Source: Nocardioides islandensis (GTDB lineage Bacteria > Actinomycetota > Actinomycetes > Propionibacteriales > Nocardioidaceae). Taken from it: DNA of 64,000 nt. A program made the translations under genes and the position numbers. The stretch covers positions 496,001 to 560,000 of the forward strand of contig NZ_JADKPN010000001.1 of assembly GCF_015352455.1 (NCBI RefSeq), written 5' to 3'. Positions 44,795 through 53,557 of the stretch are shown here, one piece after another (the first letter of the stretch is position 1; each line of letters opens with the position of its first letter). The notes under the pieces were generated by a model that had not been told where the DNA came from, did no database searches, and was given only the letters and a program-made list of their open reading frames with translations.

Positions 44795-46726
44795 GTGTCG
44801 CACGCGATCCGCCCCGGAGACGTGCTCGCCGGCCGGTACCACCTCGTCGACCTGCTCGACGAGAGCGGCGGCGGCCTCTTCTGGCGGGCCTACGACTCGT
44901 CCCTGGAGCGGTCGGTCGCGATGCACATCATCCGCGCCGACGACGAGCGCGCCGAGCTGCTCCGCGAGGCCGCACGCACCTCGGCGCGCGTGGTCGACCG
45001 GCGGCTGCTTCGGGTGCTCGACGTCGACGAGACCTCCGACCGCACGGCCCAGGACGGCACGGCGCTCTGCTACGTCGTGAACGAGTGGGCCACCGGCATC
45101 TCCCTGGACATCCTGCTGGCCGACGAGGGCCCGCTGTCGCCGCGGCGCGCCGCCTGGCTGGTCGGCGAGGTCGCGACCACCCTCGAGGTGGCGCACGCCG
45201 CCGGGGTCGCGCACGGCCGGCTGGTCCCCGAGAACGTCCTCATCGACCGCACCGGGTCGGTCCGCGTGATCGGCTTCGCGGTCGACGCGGCGCTGCACGG
45301 CCTGCCGCCCGGGCGCATCTCCGCCGACGTCACCGACCTCGCCGGCCTCCTGTACGCCGCCCTCACCGCTCGCTGGGCCGGCGTCTCGCAGTCACTGGTC
45401 AAGTCCGCTCCGCACCAGCACGGACGCGTGCTCCGGCCCCGGCAGGTGCGCGCCGGCGTCCCGCGGGTGCTCGACACGCTGTGCGACAGCGTCCTCAACC
45501 CGTACTCCGCAGCCCCCGGCTCGCACGCGCGTGGCAGCTACGACCTGACCACGGCCGGCGGCATCGCCGACGCCCTCCGGGAGTTCGTGGGCGACCCGGC
45601 CGGGCTGGCCGACGCCGAGGTGGCGGCCGTCCGCCGGCGCGAGGCCGGCGGCACCCGCACGATGCCGATGGTCCCGTTCGCGCCGCCGGGCTCGACGGGG
45701 GACCTCCCGGCCCAGGAGGCCGACCCGCTGCCGGACCCCCTGGCCGAGCCCCTCCCCGACCCCGACCCGCTGCCGGAACCCGTCTCCCGCACCGAGCAGC
45801 CCACCGAGGCCGGGCTGCCGATCTTCGACGACGACGGCAGTGTGGCCTGGATCGCCAAGCGCGCGGACACCCCGCCGCCCCCGCCGCCGTTCGAGGACCT
45901 CCCGGAGCGGCCGCTGTTCGCGCCCGACCCGGCCGACGGCAGTCCCGCCCGGCGGCCGCGCACGCCGGTCGGGCCCGGCCACGGCGGGTTCTGGCCCTGG
46001 GACACCAGCACCGGCACCGGCACCGGCATGCAGGTGACGACCGGCAGCGGCTACATCGAAGCGGTCGAGGAGTTCGACGAGGACGAGGGACGACCCGGCC
46101 GCCGCTGGCTGTGGCTGGCCGCTCTGGTCGCGGTCCTCGCCCTGGCCCTGCTGACCATCGTGTTCGTCTTCAACCTCGGCTCGGACCTCCCCAAGATCGT
46201 GGGCAACGACGACTCGAAGCCGGCGGCCAGCCGGTCGCCGAGCACCAGCGCGAGCGCCGACGCCGGGGCCACGGCGTACACCGGTGTCGCCGCCGACGAC
46301 TTCGACCCGCAGGGCGACCCGCCCGAGGAGAACCCCGAGACCACGCCCCTCGCCGTCGACGGGGACGCCGCGACGTCGTGGAAGACGATGACCTACAGCC
46401 AGCAGCTCGGGCCGGGCGGCCTCAAGACCGGGGTCGGGCTGACGCTCGACCTCGGCACGTCCGGCGAGGTCACCGAGGTCGACCTGACCCTGGTCGGCGC
46501 GCCCACCGGCGTCGCCGTGTACGTCGGCGAGACGGCCCCCCGCGGCGTCAAGGGGCTGACGCCGGTCGCGACCGCCACCGCCGACGGGACCGACGTCCCG
46601 CTGGAGCTCGACCAGCCGGCCACCGGCAGGTACGTGACGATCTGGCTGACGTCGCTGCCCGCCGTCGACGGCGGGTTCCGCGGCGAGATCGCCGAGGTCT
46701 CGGTGCTGGGTGCCGCCGGTGAGTGA
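44795..46726 (+). CDS. Membrane-anchored pseudokinase (MviN C-terminal-like)
   Basis: A 643-residue protein with a kinase fold that lacks catalytic residues. The usual VAIK lysine position reads VAMHII. The HRD motif reads HGR (His140-Gly141-Arg142, in AHGRLVPENVLID). DFG reads GFA (160-162). An acidic/Pro-rich linker follows the fold. One membrane helix (WLWLAALVAVLALALLTIVF) leads to an extracytoplasmic domain resembling galactose-binding/discoidin folds (about 500-643). This matches the C-terminal part of mycobacterial MviN, which is known to bind the FHA protein FhaA when phosphorylated. Here it is a separate gene. The GTG at 44795 has GAAGGGAG upstream. Confidence 0.82.
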   Translation: MSHAIRPGDVLAGRYHLVDLLDESGGGLFWRAYDSSLERSVAMHIIRADDERAELLREAARTSARVVDRRLLRVLDVDETSDRTAQDGTALCYVVNEWATGISLDILLADEGPLSPRRAAWLVGEVATTLEVAHAAGVAHGRLVPENVLIDRTGSVRVIGFAVDAALHGLPPGRISADVTDLAGLLYAALTARWAGVSQSLVKSAPHQHGRVLRPRQVRAGVPRVLDTLCDSVLNPYSAAPGSHARGSYDLTTAGGIADALREFVGDPAGLADAEVAAVRRREAGGTRTMPMVPFAPPGSTGDLPAQEADPLPDPLAEPLPDPDPLPEPVSRTEQPTEAGLPIFDDDGSVAWIAKRADTPPPPPPFEDLPERPLFAPDPADGSPARRPRTPVGPGHGGFWPWDTSTGTGTGMQVTTGSGYIEAVEEFDEDEGRPGRRWLWLAALVAVLALALLTIVFVFNLGSDLPKIVGNDDSKPAASRSPSTSASADAGATAYTGVAADDFDPQGDPPEENPETTPLAVDGDAATSWKTMTYSQQLGPGGLKTGVGLTLDLGTSGEVTEVDLTLVGAPTGVAVYVGETAPRGVKGLTPVATATADGTDVPLELDQPATGRYVTIWLTSLPAVDGGFRGEIAEVSVLGAAGE

Positions 46727-47378
46727 GCGTCCGGACGCGGAGCTCCTCCAGGCGCACGTGGACGGCGACCAGGACGCGTTCGCCCAGCTCTTCGCGCGCC
46801 ATCGCGACCGGCTCTGGGCGGTGGCGCTGCGCACGATGGGCAACCCCGAGGACGCCGCCGACGGTCTGCAGGACGGGCTGATCGCGGCGTACCGCCGGGC
46901 CGGCTCCTTCCGCGGCGAGGCGGCCGTGACCACCTGGCTGCACCGGGTCGTCGTCAACGCCTGCCTGGACCGCATCCGGTCGGCGAAGGTACGGCGTGCC
47001 GAGCCGCTGCCGGACGACCTCGACGAGCGCGGCGGCCGGGGCTCGCTGGTCACCAGCCACGGCAGCGAGGACCCGGCCGACGCGAGCGTGGCCACGGAGC
47101 GCCGGCGCCGCGTGCTCGACGCACTGCAGCGGCTGCCGGGCAACCAGCGCGCGGCCCTGGTGCTGGTCGACATGGAGGGGTACCCGGTCCAGGAGGCCGC
47201 CGAGATCCTCGGCTGCGCCGAGGGCACCGTGAAGTCGCGGTGCTTCCGCGGCCGCGCCAAGCTGGCCGAGCTGCTGGGTGACCTGGATCCCACCGCCGAG
47301 GCGCCGGTGGACGGGAACCGCCCCGCCGACCCGCCCGTCCCACCTGGTGACCAGCCCCGCGGCCCGCCGCCCGGCTGA
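46719..47378 (+). CDS. sigM: ECF-type RNA polymerase sigma factor (SigM-like)
   Basis: A 219-residue ECF sigma factor. Region 2 runs from DAELLQAHVDGDQDAFAQLF through GNPEDAADGLQDGLIAAYRR to TTWLHRVVVNACLDRIR. Region 4 is LQRLPGNQRAALVLVDMEGY with the helix-turn-helix VQEAAEILGCAEGTVKSRCF. A short Pro-rich tail follows. The GTG at 46719 overlaps the pseudokinase stop by 8 bases. A GTG 9 bases earlier is also possible. Position and neighbours match sigM of mycobacteria (Rv3911). It is paired with the membrane protein downstream. Confidence 0.88.
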   Translation: MSERPDAELLQAHVDGDQDAFAQLFARHRDRLWAVALRTMGNPEDAADGLQDGLIAAYRRAGSFRGEAAVTTWLHRVVVNACLDRIRSAKVRRAEPLPDDLDERGGRGSLVTSHGSEDPADASVATERRRRVLDALQRLPGNQRAALVLVDMEGYPVQEAAEILGCAEGTVKSRCFRGRAKLAELLGDLDPTAEAPVDGNRPADPPVPPGDQPRGPPPG

Positions 47379-47423
47379 TCGTCCGTCCCGTTCCTTTTCC
47401 CGCCTGGAGGGAGGTGCTGCACC

Positions 47424-48140
47424 ATGCCCGACGACCACGACGAGCTGCCGGACTCCCGTGCCGAGTTCCTGCACGAGAGCCCGCTCGACCCCGCGACCGA
47501 CGCGCGGGTGCGGCGCCTGCTCGCCGACGCGCGGCACGACGAGCCGATGCCGGCCGACGTGGTCGCCCGCCTCGACCGCGTCCTCGACGGCCTGGCCACC
47601 GAGCGGGCCCCGGCCGCACCGGTGGTCGACCTCGCCCGGCGGCGCCGTACCGCCGCCAAGCTCCTGGTCGCGGCCGCGGCCGTGGTGGTGGCCGGCGTCG
47701 GTGTCGGCCAGGTGCTGCCGAACCTCGGCGGCTCCGGTGGCGGCGACACCCAGGAGACGTCCGCCGGCGGCGCCGCGGCCGACCAGGCGGCCCCCGAGGC
47801 GGCCCCCCTCGACGGCGACGCCTCGTCGCGCACGGCATCCAGCGGCGCGGCCGAGCCGAACCCCGCCAACGCCGCCCGCATCCGCTCCAACCACTTCGGG
47901 CCGGACGTACGTCGGATCCGCGACGGCCTCGACGACGGCGACGCCAAGAACTTCTCCGCGGCCCCCGGCGCCTCCTGCCTGGTCGCTCCCGTCGGTCCGG
48001 GCACGGTGCTCGCCGCGACGTACGACGCGGCCGCCGCCGCCCTGGTCCTGCGGCCGCCCACCGGTGACACCCAGGTCGTCGACCTCTACCTCTGCGGGCA
48101 GGACACGCCGCTGCGCAGCATCACCCTGACCACGCCCTGA
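47424..48140 (+). CDS. Probable membrane anti-sigma factor
   Basis: A 238-residue single-pass protein directly after the sigma factor, in the position of RsmA (Rv3912). The cytoplasmic N-terminus (about 1-73, acidic then basic) would bind the sigma factor. The helix is LLVAAAAVVVAGVGVGQVL. The outside part starts with a Gly/Ala/Ser-rich linker and ends in a compact domain with two cysteines, Cys185 and Cys224. No HxxxCxxC zinc motif is present. A strong site (GGAGGGAGG) lies 10 bases before the ATG. The function is inferred from position and topology. Confidence 0.7.
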   Translation: MPDDHDELPDSRAEFLHESPLDPATDARVRRLLADARHDEPMPADVVARLDRVLDGLATERAPAAPVVDLARRRRTAAKLLVAAAAVVVAGVGVGQVLPNLGGSGGGDTQETSAGGAAADQAAPEAAPLDGDASSRTASSGAAEPNPANAARIRSNHFGPDVRRIRDGLDDGDAKNFSAAPGASCLVAPVGPGTVLAATYDAAAAALVLRPPTGDTQVVDLYLCGQDTPLRSITLTTP

Positions 48141-48161
48141 GGGGCCCCCGACGGGTCACCA

Positions 48162-48212
48162 TTGGTCACAAACGCCACTCCTGAGGCCCTGGTCACTGGC
48201 GTTTGGGACCAA
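48162..48212. terminator. 16-bp inverted repeat between the anti-sigma gene and trxB
   Basis: The arm at 48162-48177 pairs with 48197-48212 with one mismatch and a 19-base loop. AAACGCCA occurs again directly at 48211-48218. It is placed 21 bases after the anti-sigma stop. A terminator or a regulatory site above the trxB promoter are both possible. Confidence 0.5.
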
Positions 48213-48253
48213 ACGCCAACTCCCCGGCCGCCACGCGGAGACGGCCGCGACGA

Positions 48254-48281
48254 GGGAATTCCGCTCGCCTACGATCGGTTG
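48254..48281 (+). promoter_or_regulatory. SigR/SigH-type promoter of trxB
   Basis: GGGAAT (48254-48259) and GTTG (48278-48281) are separated by exactly 18 bases. This matches the oxidative-stress sigma consensus GGGAAT-N18/19-GTT known for trxB promoters in streptomycetes and mycobacteria. A housekeeping-like TACGAT (48270-48275) lies inside it. Confidence 0.8.
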
Positions 48282-48325
48282 AACCGCACGAGTTCTCTCG
48301 TCACCTCAGGAGTGATCCGCAACCC

Positions 48326-49318
48326 ATGAGCGACCCCCGCAACGTCATCATCATCGGCTCCGGCCCCGCGGGTTACACCGCGGCTGTCTACGCCGCCCGT
48401 GCCTCCCTGCACCCGCTGGTGTTCGAGGGGTCGGTGACCGCCGGTGGCGCGCTGATGAACACCACCGAGGTGGAGAACTTCCCCGGGTTCCGCGACGGCA
48501 TCATGGGTCCCGCCCTGATGGACGAGATGCGGGCCCAGGCGGAGCGCTTCGGTGCCGAGCTGGTCGCCGACGACATCGTCGAGGTCGACCTGACCGGCGA
48601 CATCAAGACGGTCAAGACCGTCACCGACACCTACACCGCGCGGGCCGTGATCCTGGCGACCGGGTCGGGCTACCGCAAGCTGGGGCTGCCCAACGAGGCC
48701 GAGCTCTCCGGGCGCGGCGTCTCCTGGTGTGCGACGTGTGACGGGTTCTTCTTCCGCGAGCAGCACATCGCCGTGGTGGGCGGCGGCGACTCCGCGATCG
48801 AGGAGGCCACCTTCCTGACCCGGTTCGGGTCGAAGGTGACCCTCATCCACCGCCGCGACGAGCTCCGCGCCTCCAAGATCATGCAGGAGCGGGCCTTCGC
48901 CGACCCCAAGCTCGAGATCCGGTGGAACTCCGAGGTCGCGAGCATCAACGGCACCGACCGGCTGGAGTCGCTGACCCTGCGCGACACCGTGACCGGCGAG
49001 ACCAGCGACCTCCCGGCGACCGGCCTGTTCATCGCCATCGGCCACGACCCGCGCTCGGAGCTGCTCACCGGCCAGGTCGACCTCGACGACGACGGCTACG
49101 TCCTGGTGCAGCACCCCTCGACCCACACCAACCTCGCCGGCGTCTTCGCCTGCGGCGACCTGGTCGACCACCACTACCGCCAGGCCATCACCGCGGCCGG
49201 CACCGGCTGCGCCGCGGCCCTGGACGCCGAGCGGTACATCGCGGCTCTCGACCACGCGGCCTCGTCGGCCGGCTCGGCCGAGCAGACCGCCGCCGAGACG
49301 GTGTCCGTCGGCTCCTGA
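48326..49318 (+). CDS. trxB: Thioredoxin reductase
   Basis: A 330-residue FAD/NADPH disulfide reductase. The FAD-binding turn is [18 protein letters not shown]. The redox pair is in [10 protein letters not shown], and the NADPH site is [34 protein letters not shown] closes the FAD domain. It reduces thioredoxin, which is encoded 75 bases downstream. The ATG at 48326 starts the family sequence. AGGAG lies 13 bases upstream, which is a long spacing. Expression is likely induced by disulfide stress from the promoter at 48254. Confidence 0.95.
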   Translation: MSDPRNVIIIGSGPAGYTAAVYAARASLHPLVFEGSVTAGGALMNTTEVENFPGFRDGIMGPALMDEMRAQAERFGAELVADDIVEVDLTGDIKTVKTVTDTYTARAVILATGSGYRKLGLPNEAELSGRGVSWCATCDGFFFREQHIAVVGGGDSAIEEATFLTRFGSKVTLIHRRDELRASKIMQERAFADPKLEIRWNSEVASINGTDRLESLTLRDTVTGETSDLPATGLFIAIGHDPRSELLTGQVDLDDDGYVLVQHPSTHTNLAGVFACGDLVDHHYRQAITAAGTGCAAALDAERYIAALDHAASSAGSAEQTAAETVSVGS

Positions 49319-49326
49319 CCCGGAAT

Positions 49327-49345
49327 CACCGTCGGCGCGACGGTG
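49327..49345 (+). terminator. Small stem-loop between trxB and trxA
   Basis: CACCGTC (49327-49333) and GACGGTG (49339-49345) form a 7-bp stem with a 5-base loop. It may attenuate or protect the transcript between the two genes rather than end it fully. Confidence 0.4.
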
Positions 49346-49393
49346 TTCACTCCACACACCACCCCATCCACCCCAATCCGAGGAGCGTCCCCC

Positions 49394-49723
49394 GTGGGAA
49401 ACATGCCAGCCGTCACCGACGACGAGTTCGAGGCCCAGGTCCTCAAGTCGGACAAGCCCGTCCTGGTCGACTTCTGGGCGGAGTGGTGCGGTCCGTGCCG
49501 CCAGGTGGACCCGATCCTCAGCGAGATCGCCGAGACCCACGGTGACAAGATCACGTTCCTCAAGATGAACGTCGACGAGAACCCCGTGACGCCGTTCTCC
49601 TACCGCGTCAACGGCATCCCGACGATCAACGTCTACCAGAACGGCGAGGTCGTCCGGTCGATCGTCGGCGCGCGGCCCAAGGCCGCGATCCTCAACGAGC
49701 TCTCGGAGTTCCTCGAGGCCTGA
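49394..49723 (+). CDS. trxA: Thioredoxin
   Basis: A 109-residue thioredoxin with the active site FWAEWCGPCRQ (Cys32, Cys35), the cis-Pro loop NGIPTINVY, and NGEVVRSIVGARPKAAI at the end. The GTG at 49394 is chosen because GAGGAG lies 8 bases upstream; the ATG three codons later is the alternative. It is downstream of trxB in the usual trxB-trxA order. Its 3' end overlaps the convergent acetyltransferase gene by 32 bases. The cwlM gene that follows trxC in mycobacteria is absent. Confidence 0.94.
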   Translation: MGNMPAVTDDEFEAQVLKSDKPVLVDFWAEWCGPCRQVDPILSEIAETHGDKITFLKMNVDENPVTPFSYRVNGIPTINVYQNGEVVRSIVGARPKAAILNELSEFLEA

Positions 49724-50417
49724 GCCGCTGACGCAGCGACGCCCGTGTCGGGCGCTCCGTCGTGGGCTTGGGCACCGGCCGGACGACGCCGATCAGCCGC
49801 TCGAGAGCGGCCTCGACCTCGTCGCGCCACGACAGCGCCGAGCGCAGGTCCATCCGCATCCGGGGGTTCCGGGCGTGCTGGCGGTGGGTCTTGAACCCCA
49901 CGCTGCTGAGGAACTCCACCGACGCGACACAACGGCTCCCGCGGGGATGGTCCCGCGGGGGTCGTTTCGTGTTCCACCCAGGGTCCCCGCGCGTGTCGCC
50001 GAACGCCTCCACGGCCTTGATCCCGCCGCGCTCGATCAGGTCGCGGGCCATCCCCTGCACCAGCATCCGCCCGAGGCCGCCCCGGCGCGCGTCGGGGGCG
50101 ACGTACACCTGCGTCAGGAGGACCGCGTCGTGGGAGACCGGGGCGGTCGCGAACGACGCCGCGCCGGGCAGGAACGCCTCGGGGGCGTAGAGCGCGAAGC
50201 CCTTCGGCACCCCGTCCACCAGCACGACGCGTCCGCAGGAGCCCCACTCGCGCAGCACCGTCGAGACCCATGCGTCCACCTCGTCGGCGGCGTCACCGTT
50301 CGACTGCTCGACCCGCCCGCGGCGTACCGGGTCCAGCTGCCAGAACACGCACGAGCGGCACGGCGCGGTGATCTCGTCGAGGTGGTCGAGGGTGAGACGG
50401 ACGACCTTGCGCGACAT
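49692..50417 (-). CDS. GNAT-family acetyltransferase
   Basis: A 241-residue acetyltransferase. The acetyl-CoA site is APDARRGGLGRMLVQGM (the RxxGxG type motif), preceded by the beta strand LLTQVYVA. The N-terminus has a conserved cysteine pair in APCRSCVFWQLDP, seen in a subgroup of actinobacterial GNATs. The C-terminal 60 residues are basic and partly overlap trxA. The ATG at 50417 has GAGGAGG 5 bases upstream. The substrate is unknown. Confidence 0.82.
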   Translation of the reverse strand: MSRKVVRLTLDHLDEITAPCRSCVFWQLDPVRRGRVEQSNGDAADEVDAWVSTVLREWGSCGRVVLVDGVPKGFALYAPEAFLPGAASFATAPVSHDAVLLTQVYVAPDARRGGLGRMLVQGMARDLIERGGIKAVEAFGDTRGDPGWNTKRPPRDHPRGSRCVASVEFLSSVGFKTHRQHARNPRMRMDLRSALSWRDEVEAALERLIGVVRPVPKPTTERPTRASLRQRLRPRGTPRAR

Positions 50418-50494
50418 CCGGCCTCCTCGGATCGCGGACCCAATCACGGACGCCTGTGCGACATCGGGCCCTCATCGTCCATGCTAGACGCGTC

Positions 50495-51826
50495 ATGGCG
50501 CCCGACTCCCCCGATGTGTCCCGTACCCGGCTCGACACCTACGTCGACCGGTATGCCGCGCGCACCCAGGGGATGACGGCCTCCGAGATCCGGGCGCTGT
50601 TCGCGGTGGCGTCGCGCCCCGAGGTCGTCTCGCTGGCCGGCGGGATGCCCAACATCTCCGGGCTCCCCCTCGACGTGGTCGGCGCGGCCATCGCCGACCT
50701 GGTCACCCAGCGCGGTCCGGTCGCGCTCCAGTACTCCTCCGGCCAGGGCGACCCCACGCTGCGCGAGCAGATCTGCGAGGTGATGGCGCTCGAGGGCATC
50801 GAGGCGCACCCTGACGACGTCGTGGTGACCGTCGGCTCCCAGCAGGCCGTGGACCTGGTCACGCGGGTGTTCTGCGACCCGGGCGACGTGGTCATCTGCG
50901 AGGCGCCGTCGTACGTCGGGGCGCTGGGCGTCTTCAAGGCCTTCCAGTGCCAGGTGGTGCACGCCGAGATGGACGCGGACGGCCTGGTTCCCGACGCGCT
51001 GCGCCAGGCGATCGCGGCCACCCGCGCCGCCGGGAAGACCATCAAGTTCCTCTACACGATCCCCAGCTTCCACAACCCCGCCGGCGTCACGATGAGCGCC
51101 CCGCGTCGCGCCGAGATCCTCGACATCTGTAGAAGCGAGGGCGTCCTCATCCTCGAGGACAACCCCTACGGCCTGCTGGGCTTCGACGGCGAGCCGATGC
51201 GCGCCCTGCGCGCCGACGAGGCGGAGGGCGTCATCTACCTCGGGTCGTTCTCCAAGACCTTCTCACCGGGCCTGCGCGTGGGCTGGGCGCTGGCGCCGCA
51301 CGCCGTGCGCGAGAAGCTCGTGCTCGCGCAGGAGTCGGCGACGCTGTGCCCGCCGGCGTTCAACCAGATGGCCGTGTCGGCGTACCTCCAGGCCCACGAC
51401 TGGCAGGGGCAGGTCAAGCAGCTGCGGGAGATGTACCGCGAGCGCCGCGACGCCATGATCGAGGCGCTGCACGACCTGATGCCGGCCGCGTGCCGGTGGA
51501 ACGTCCCGCACGGCGGCTTCTTCGTCTGGATGAGCCTGCCCCCGGGCATCGACGCCAAGGCGATGCTGCCGCGCGCCGTGACCGCGCGCGTGGCCTACGT
51601 GCCCGGCACGGCGTTCTTCGCCGACGGCTTCGGGTCGGGGTCGATCCGGCTGTCCTTCTGCTACCCCACCCCGGAGCGGATCCGGGAGGGCGTACGCCGG
51701 CTGGCCGGCGTCCTGGAGGAGGAGATGGAGCTGCGCGCGACCTTCGGCGCCACCGGCGGCCACGCCCTACGCCTGGGCGAGCTGCCCCGCAGCGGGTACG
51801 ACGGCCCGGGGACGGACCTCTCGTGA
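50495..51826 (+). CDS. PLP-dependent aminotransferase class I/II
   Basis: A 443-residue fold-type I aminotransferase, closest in look to 2-aminoadipate/MocR-type aminotransferase domains but without a DNA-binding domain. Features: SLAGGMPNISGLPLD, LQYSSGQGDPTLREQI, TVGSQQAVDLVTRVF, IPSFHNPAGVTMS, LEDNPYGLLGF and the PLP lysine in LGSFSKTFSPGLRVGW. It overlaps the downstream ligase by 4 bases. Its neighbour makes D-Ala-D-Ala-like dipeptides, so supply of an amino acid for that step is possible but unproven. Confidence 0.87.
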   Translation: MAPDSPDVSRTRLDTYVDRYAARTQGMTASEIRALFAVASRPEVVSLAGGMPNISGLPLDVVGAAIADLVTQRGPVALQYSSGQGDPTLREQICEVMALEGIEAHPDDVVVTVGSQQAVDLVTRVFCDPGDVVICEAPSYVGALGVFKAFQCQVVHAEMDADGLVPDALRQAIAATRAAGKTIKFLYTIPSFHNPAGVTMSAPRRAEILDICRSEGVLILEDNPYGLLGFDGEPMRALRADEAEGVIYLGSFSKTFSPGLRVGWALAPHAVREKLVLAQESATLCPPAFNQMAVSAYLQAHDWQGQVKQLREMYRERRDAMIEALHDLMPAACRWNVPHGGFFVWMSLPPGIDAKAMLPRAVTARVAYVPGTAFFADGFGSGSIRLSFCYPTPERIREGVRRLAGVLEEEMELRATFGATGGHALRLGELPRSGYDGPGTDLS

Positions 51827-52794
51827 CGCGCCCGGTGGTGGTGTTGGCCGGCGGCCTCTCCCACGAGCGGGACGTCTCGCTGCGTTCCGGGCGCCGCGCC
51901 GCCGAGGCGCTGCGCGCGGCCGGCGTCGAGGTGGCGGAGCGGGACGTGGACGGCACGCTGCTGGCCGCGTTCACCGCGGAGCCACCGGCCTGCGTCGTCC
52001 CGATGCTGCACGGCGAGAGCGGGGAGGACGGCGCGATCCGCGAGGTGCTCGACCTGCTGGGCGTCCCGTACGTCGGCGCGGGGCCGGCCGCCTGCCGCAC
52101 GGCGTTCGACAAGCCGGTGGCCAAGACCCTCGTCGCGGGCGTCGGGATCTCGACGCCGGAGTCGGTCGTCCTGCCGCACGAGACGTTCCGCGAGCTCGGC
52201 GCCCAGGACGTGATGGCCGCGGTGGTCGCCCGGCTGGGCCTCCCGCTGGTCGTGAAGCCCGCCCGCGGCGGCTCCGCGCTCGGCTGCACGCTCGTGAGCG
52301 ACGAGGCCGACCTCCCGGACGCGATGGTGGACGCGTTCGCCTACGGCCCGGTGGCCCTCATCGAGCGGTTCGTGGCGGGCACGGAGGTGGCCGTCCCGGT
52401 CCTCGACGACGGCACCGGCCCCCGCGCGCTGCCGGTGGTGGCCATCCGGGCCGACGGCGGCATCTACGACTACACGGCGCGCTACACGGCCGGTTCGACC
52501 GAGTTCACGGTCCCGGCGCCGCTGCCGGCCGACGTGCTGGCCGAGTGTGCCCGGGTGGCCGTGGCGGCCCACGAGGTCCTGGGGCTGCGCGAGCTGTCCC
52601 GCTCGGACCTCATCGTGGCCGCGGACGGCTCCGTGGCGTTCCTGGAGGTCAACGTGGCGCCCGGCTTCACCGAGACCTCGTTGGTGCCGCTCTCCGTCGA
52701 GGCCGCGGGCCTGGACCTGGGGGACGTGCTGGCCTCGCTGGTACGGGCGGCCTCGGCGCGCGACGTACGTGCCGGCTCGAGGGCCGCCGGGTAG
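51823..52794 (+). CDS. ddl: D-alanine-D-alanine ligase family protein
   Basis: A 323-residue ATP-grasp ligase. N-terminal VVLAGGLSHERDVSLRSG and MLHGESGEDGAIREVLDLLG match Ddl. The ATP-binding stretch is LVVKPARGGSALGCT, and EVNVAPGFTETSLVPL is the metal and substrate end (normally EVNTxPG-MT). It is somewhat shorter than main Ddl enzymes (about 350), and a second Ddl elsewhere in the genome is likely, so specificity may differ. It is co-translated with the aminotransferase. Its TAG stop doubles as the start of the next gene's -10 element. Confidence 0.82.
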   Translation: MTRPVVVLAGGLSHERDVSLRSGRRAAEALRAAGVEVAERDVDGTLLAAFTAEPPACVVPMLHGESGEDGAIREVLDLLGVPYVGAGPAACRTAFDKPVAKTLVAGVGISTPESVVLPHETFRELGAQDVMAAVVARLGLPLVVKPARGGSALGCTLVSDEADLPDAMVDAFAYGPVALIERFVAGTEVAVPVLDDGTGPRALPVVAIRADGGIYDYTARYTAGSTEFTVPAPLPADVLAECARVAVAAHEVLGLRELSRSDLIVAADGSVAFLEVNVAPGFTETSLVPLSVEAAGLDLGDVLASLVRAASARDVRAGSRAAG

Positions 52795-52797
52795 CGT
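52792..52797 (+). promoter_or_regulatory. -10 element for the acyltransferase (leaderless type)
   Basis: TAGCGT, overlapping the ddl stop codon, lies 7 bases before the GTG at 52805. Confidence 0.5.
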
Positions 52798-52804
52798 CCC
52801 GTCG

Positions 52805-53557
52805 GTGAGCGAGCTGACCTACTCGGCGATCATCCGGATCGCCAAGCTCGGCTTCCGCGCGCTCGGCCAGCAGATCTCGATCACCGGCCTGGAGCATCTG
52901 CCCCGGACCGGCGGTGCCCTCGTGGCGGTGAACCACGTGTCGTACGTCGACTTCATCTACGGCGGGCTGCCGGTCGAGCGGATCGGCCGGCGGCCGCGGT
53001 TCATGGCCAAGCGCGAGCTGTTCGACCACCGCGTCACCGGGCCGATCATGCGGGCCTGCCGGCACATCGAGGTGGACCGCTCCGACGGTGAGTCCTCGCT
53101 CGGGGTCGCCCTCGACAACCTGCGTCGGGGCGAGGTCGTCGGCATCTTCCCGGAGGCCACGATCTCCCGCGCGATGGAGATCAAGACCCTCAAGACCGGC
53201 GCCGCCCGCATCGCCGCCGCCGCCGCCGTCCCCCTGGTCCCGGTGGTCCTCTGGGGCACCCAGCGGATGATGACGAAGGACCACCCCCGCGACCTCTCCC
53301 GCGGTCTGGCGATCACCGTCCGGGTCGGCGAGCCCGTCCCGCTCGAGGGCGATGCGGTCGGCGACACCGCGCGTCTGCACGCCGCCATGTCCGGTCTGCT
53401 GGACACCGCGATCCGCGAGTACCCGCAGCCGGAGCCCGCCGCGTGGTGGCTCCCCGCCAGGTACGGCGGGACGGCGCCGACCCTCGAGGAAGCCGCCCGG
53501 ACCGACGCCGCGGAGCGGGCCGCCCGCGCCGCCCGCAAGGCCGAGAAGTCGGCCTAG
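52805..53557 (+). CDS. 1-acylglycerol-3-phosphate acyltransferase family protein
   Basis: A 250-residue PlsC-type acyltransferase that would acylate lysophosphatidic acid or a related lipid at the membrane. The catalytic motif is AVNHVSYVDF (HxxxxD). Later motifs are FMAKRELFDH and GIFPEATISRAMEIK (the FPEG-type glycerol-phosphate site), with LVPVVLWGTQRM. The C-terminal Ala/Arg-rich tail is variable. It starts 10 bases after the ddl stop. Confidence 0.88.
   Translation: MSELTYSAIIRIAKLGFRALGQQISITGLEHLPRTGGALVAVNHVSYVDFIYGGLPVERIGRRPRFMAKRELFDHRVTGPIMRACRHIEVDRSDGESSLGVALDNLRRGEVVGIFPEATISRAMEIKTLKTGAARIAAAAAVPLVPVVLWGTQRMMTKDHPRDLSRGLAITVRVGEPVPLEGDAVGDTARLHAAMSGLLDTAIREYPQPEPAAWWLPARYGGTAPTLEEAARTDAAERAARAARKAEKSA

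Noticed and set aside
49343..49393. Longer thioredoxin with a 17-residue leader
   Set aside because: The leader has no signal features, while the GTG at 49394 has an ideally spaced GAGGAG.
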